Shown here in pieces: positions 4,822-6,884 of a DNA stretch of 6,884 nucleotides. This DNA is from DASPXY01 sp038227745. GTDB lineage: Bacteria; Planctomycetota; Planctomycetia; Gemmatales; Gemmataceae. The stretch is taken from contig JBBRPS010000561.1 of assembly GCA_038227745.1 (NCBI GenBank), positions 1-6,884 on the forward strand, in the 5' to 3' direction. The notes under the pieces were generated by a model, which was not told the origin of the DNA, did not search any database, and was given only the letters and a program-made list of their open reading frames with translations. The translations under genes were made by a program, and so were the position numbers. Every line of letters starts with the position of its first letter. Position 1 is the first letter of the stretch.

Positions 4822-6816
4822 ATGTCCGAGATGATCGCGAAGGCCGTCCCGGTGGCCGAGCCGCCCGACGACGAGGCCCTGGCGGACGGGGTGGCGGCAC
4901 TGCCCGCCGACCTCCTGGAGCGCCTGGCCGCGGACGTCGCGGCGGCGGGCGGCGAGCTGCCCGAGGATCCCGAGTCGGCCGGCGCCATCGGCGCCACCAT
5001 GTTCGACCTGCCGGGCAGCGAGGACAACACCGTCACGGTGCTGCTGTCGCGCGACCACGTCCAGGGCGCCCCGTCGCAGGCCCTGGTGCGCGTCCGCAGC
5101 CGGCAGGGCGGCGACGGCCGCCACTACCTCGGCATCGTCACCGCCGGCCCGTTCGCCGAGCCGGACAGCCTGCGGGCGGACTCGCACCTGCTCGTTACGG
5201 TGGCGACGCGCGGCGGCATCTTCCTGCCGCCCTACCACGGCCGCGTCCAGGTCGCGATCCTCGGCGAGGAGCTGGCCGACGGCACGCTGGTGCCGCCGCG
5301 GTTGCGGCCGCTGCCCAACAGCCCCGTACACGCCCTGAGCGACGAGGAGTCGGCGAAGGTGCTGAAGACGGAGGGCGACATCCGCCTGGGCACGGTGGTC
5401 GGCCACGAGAAGGTGGCGGTCGGCGTCCCCTCCGGCCAGAAGGCGGTGCTGCCGCGGCACCTGGCGATCCTGGGCACGACGGGCGGCGGCAAGTCCACGA
5501 CCGTGGCCCGCCTGGTGCAGCAGGCCCAGGCCGCGGACATGGCGGTGATCCTGCTGGACGTCGAGGGCGAGTACGCGCACCTGCACGAGCCGACCGACGA
5601 CGCGCGCATGCTGGCGGCACTGGCGGACCGCGGGATGAAAGCGGAGGGCCTGCCGGTGGGGCGGACGGCCCTGTACCACCTGGTCGGCCGCGACCCGGCC
5701 AACCCCGGCCACCCGAACCTGCGGCCGTTTTCGCTGCAGTTCGCCATGCTGTCGCCCTACGCCGTCATCGAGATCCTCGGCCTGTCCGACGCCCAGGCGC
5801 TGCGCTTCCACAAGGCGTACGACATCGCCCGCGAACTGGTGCGCGACCTGGGCATCTTCCCGCAGGCGACGGCCGCCGCCGAGGTCCGGGCGAAGCAGGA
5901 GCGGATCGCCGCGGAGATCGACGAGTTCGAGCGCGGCTACCCGAGGTTGACGCTCTCGCTCCTGATCGACGTGGCGAACGCCTGTCACGACCTGGCGGAG
6001 AGGCCGCCGCAGGCCCGGGGGCGGCGGGGCCGGGGCGCGGAGGAGGAGGCCGAGGAGGCCGCGCCGGAGCGTGTGCTCCTCAACGAGGACGTGCGCAAGC
6101 CGGCGGGGCGCGAGGCGCTGCGGCGGCGCGTCCACGCGGCGGGGCCGTTCGACAGCGCTGTCTCGTGGCGGGCGCTGCTGGGCAAGCTGGGGCGGCTGAA
6201 CCGCCTGCGCGTGTTCCACGACCCGTCGCGCAAGGTGAAGGCGCGGCCGCTGGCGCCCGCCGAGATGCTGCGGCCGGGGGCGGTGTCGATCGTGGACCTG
6301 TCCGACTCGGGGGCGTCGGAGCTGAACAACCTGGTGATCGCCGACCTGCTGCGCGGCGTGCAGGACGCTCAGGACAAGGCATACCGCACTTACGAGAGGG
6401 CGAAAAAGGCCGATGCCGCCGCGGCGCCGCCGGCGCGGGTGCTGATCGTGATCGAGGAGGCGCACGAGTTCTTGAGCGCCGAGCGGCTGGAGAAGATGAG
6501 CACGCTGTTCGAGCAGGTGGCGCGGGTGGCGAAGCGGGGCCGCAAACGCTGGCTCGGACTGGTGTTCGTGACGCAGTTGCCGCAGCACTTGCCCCGCGCC
6601 GTGTTTGGGTTAGTCAACTCGTATGTGCTGCACAAAATCACCGACCCCCAGGTGGTGAGCACGCTGCAAAAGACCGTGAGTGGCATTGATGCGGGGCTGT
6701 GGAAACGCCTGCCGGGCCTGGCGCCGGGGCAGGCGATCGTGTCCTTCCCGCACATGACCCGACCGCTGTTGGCGGCCATCGACCCGACGCCGGCGAAGCT
6801 GCGGCTGGTGGATTGA
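4822..6816 (+). CDS. herA: HerA-family hexameric DNA translocase ATPase
   Basis: This 664-residue protein belongs to the HerA/FtsK superfamily (DUF87 type). Such proteins form hexameric rings that translocate or unwind DNA and drive NurA-mediated resection. After a charged, probably flexible N-terminus (1-65), residues 66-205 fit the HAS-barrel domain. The RecA-like core follows: Walker A LAILGTTGGGKST (214-226, Lys224), then AVILLDVEGEYAHL (241-254), the family's 'D-x-x-G-E-Y' element. Walker B is VLIVIEEAHEFL (540-551) with Glu545/Glu546. The sensor region RKRWLGLVFVTQLPQHLP (574-591), with Gln585, precedes SYVLHKITDPQ (600-610). Residues 345-480 form a helical insert containing a low-complexity Arg/Glu linker (396-415). 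Start: ATG 4822 after GAGGAAGGAG (4805-4814). It lies 95 bp after nurA, fitting the usual nurA-herA pairing. HerA-like ATPases also partner Sir2 or other nucleases in antiphage systems; the NurA neighbour favours the nuclease-helicase role here. Confidence 0.92.
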   Translation: MSEMIAKAVPVAEPPDDEALADGVAALPADLLERLAADVAAAGGELPEDPESAGAIGATMFDLPGSEDNTVTVLLSRDHVQGAPSQALVRVRSRQGGDGRHYLGIVTAGPFAEPDSLRADSHLLVTVATRGGIFLPPYHGRVQVAILGEELADGTLVPPRLRPLPNSPVHALSDEESAKVLKTEGDIRLGTVVGHEKVAVGVPSGQKAVLPRHLAILGTTGGGKSTTVARLVQQAQAADMAVILLDVEGEYAHLHEPTDDARMLAALADRGMKAEGLPVGRTALYHLVGRDPANPGHPNLRPFSLQFAMLSPYAVIEILGLSDAQALRFHKAYDIARELVRDLGIFPQATAAAEVRAKQERIAAEIDEFERGYPRLTLSLLIDVANACHDLAERPPQARGRRGRGAEEEAEEAAPERVLLNEDVRKPAGREALRRRVHAAGPFDSAVSWRALLGKLGRLNRLRVFHDPSRKVKARPLAPAEMLRPGAVSIVDLSDSGASELNNLVIADLLRGVQDAQDKAYRTYERAKKADAAAAPPARVLIVIEEAHEFLSAERLEKMSTLFEQVARVAKRGRKRWLGLVFVTQLPQHLPRAVFGLVNSYVLHKITDPQVVSTLQKTVSGIDAGLWKRLPGLAPGQAIVSFPHMTRPLLAAIDPTPAKLRLVD

Positions 6817-6834
6817 CTGGGTTGCCTGGCGTGG

Positions 6835-6884
6835 GTCAGGATTCCAATCCTGACGTGTTGACCTGTCAGGATTGGAATCCTGAC
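6835..6884. repeat. Pair of 20-bp palindromes in inverted orientation at right edge
   Basis: GTCAGGATTCCAATCCTGAC (6835-6854) and GTCAGGATTGGAATCCTGAC (6865-6884) are exact reverse complements separated by the 10-nt spacer GTGTTGACCT. Each is itself a 9-bp-arm palindrome around CC or GG. They begin 19 bp after the herA stop and could fold as one 20-bp stem or two short hairpins. The element reaches the last base, so it may continue beyond the window. Position suits a transcript end, but no T-run is visible in the window. Confidence 0.9.

Noticed and set aside
4696..6588. 630-residue minus-strand frame antisense to herA, and the similar 3257-4900 frame antisense to nurA
   Set aside because: Long antisense frames are expected at this GC content. 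Their translations are low-complexity and run through the intergenic repeats.
4743..6689. 648-residue plus-strand frame overlapping herA
   Set aside because: It is a shifted-frame shadow of herA, dominated by Gly/Arg/Ala, with no motifs.
6590..6720. Locally less GC-rich codons near the herA 3' end, as a sign of recombination
   Set aside because: The stretch encodes the conserved HerA sensor region in frame without a break, and the shift is too short to interpret.
6835..6884. Terminal inverted repeats or att site of an integrated mobile element spanning the window
   Set aside because: The left-edge palindrome and this element have unrelated sequences, and no transposase, integrase or target duplication is visible.

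Overview
The window is very GC-rich, with long spurious open frames on both strands. It carries five adjacent genes, all on the + strand, and four large intergenic inverted repeats. The most likely source is a planctomycete of the Gemmata group. This rests on base composition, on the style of the sigma-like and small HTH proteins, and on intergenic palindromes of a kind I associate with those genomes (for example one built on GGCAAGTTGGCAACTTGCC). The taxonomic call is inference; no rRNA or other marker is present.

Layout. Positions 1-52 are a perfect, loopless 52-bp palindrome touching the left edge. Next come a promoter-like region and kbl (180-1367), a housekeeping gene for 2-amino-3-ketobutyrate CoA ligase of threonine catabolism. 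A 153-bp gap with a possible weak promoter leads to a tightly packed three-gene cassette: a sigma-70-like regulator (1521-2156), a small helix-turn-helix protein (2140-2517, 17-bp overlap) and an ImmA/IrrE-type zinc metallopeptidase (2514-3260, GTGA overlap). A 188-bp gap holds a 44-bp-arm inverted repeat and a pair of 10-bp direct repeats 22 bp apart. Then follow a NurA-like nuclease (3449-4726) and a HerA-family hexameric translocase ATPase (4822-6816), separated by a 32-bp-arm inverted repeat that begins inside the nurA stop codon. A fourth element, two 20-bp palindromes in inverted orientation, closes the window (6835-6884).

How the genes may work together. NurA and HerA are an established pair: HerA pumps or unwinds DNA through a hexameric ring and NurA degrades strands, resecting double-strand breaks or, in related systems, attacking foreign DNA. 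The cassette just upstream pairs a metallopeptidase with a DNA-binding protein. That is the logic of ImmA/ImmR in mobile elements and of IrrE(PprI)/DdrO in Deinococcus, where the protease cuts a repressor after DNA damage. A sigma-like factor is added here. An attractive but unproven reading is a damage- or invasion-responsive switch controlling a DNA-processing machine.

The other notable point is the architecture of the intergenic repeats. Three of the four, with unrelated sequences, consist of a roughly 20-bp internally palindromic unit followed by an inverted copy, so each can fold as one long hairpin or two short ones.
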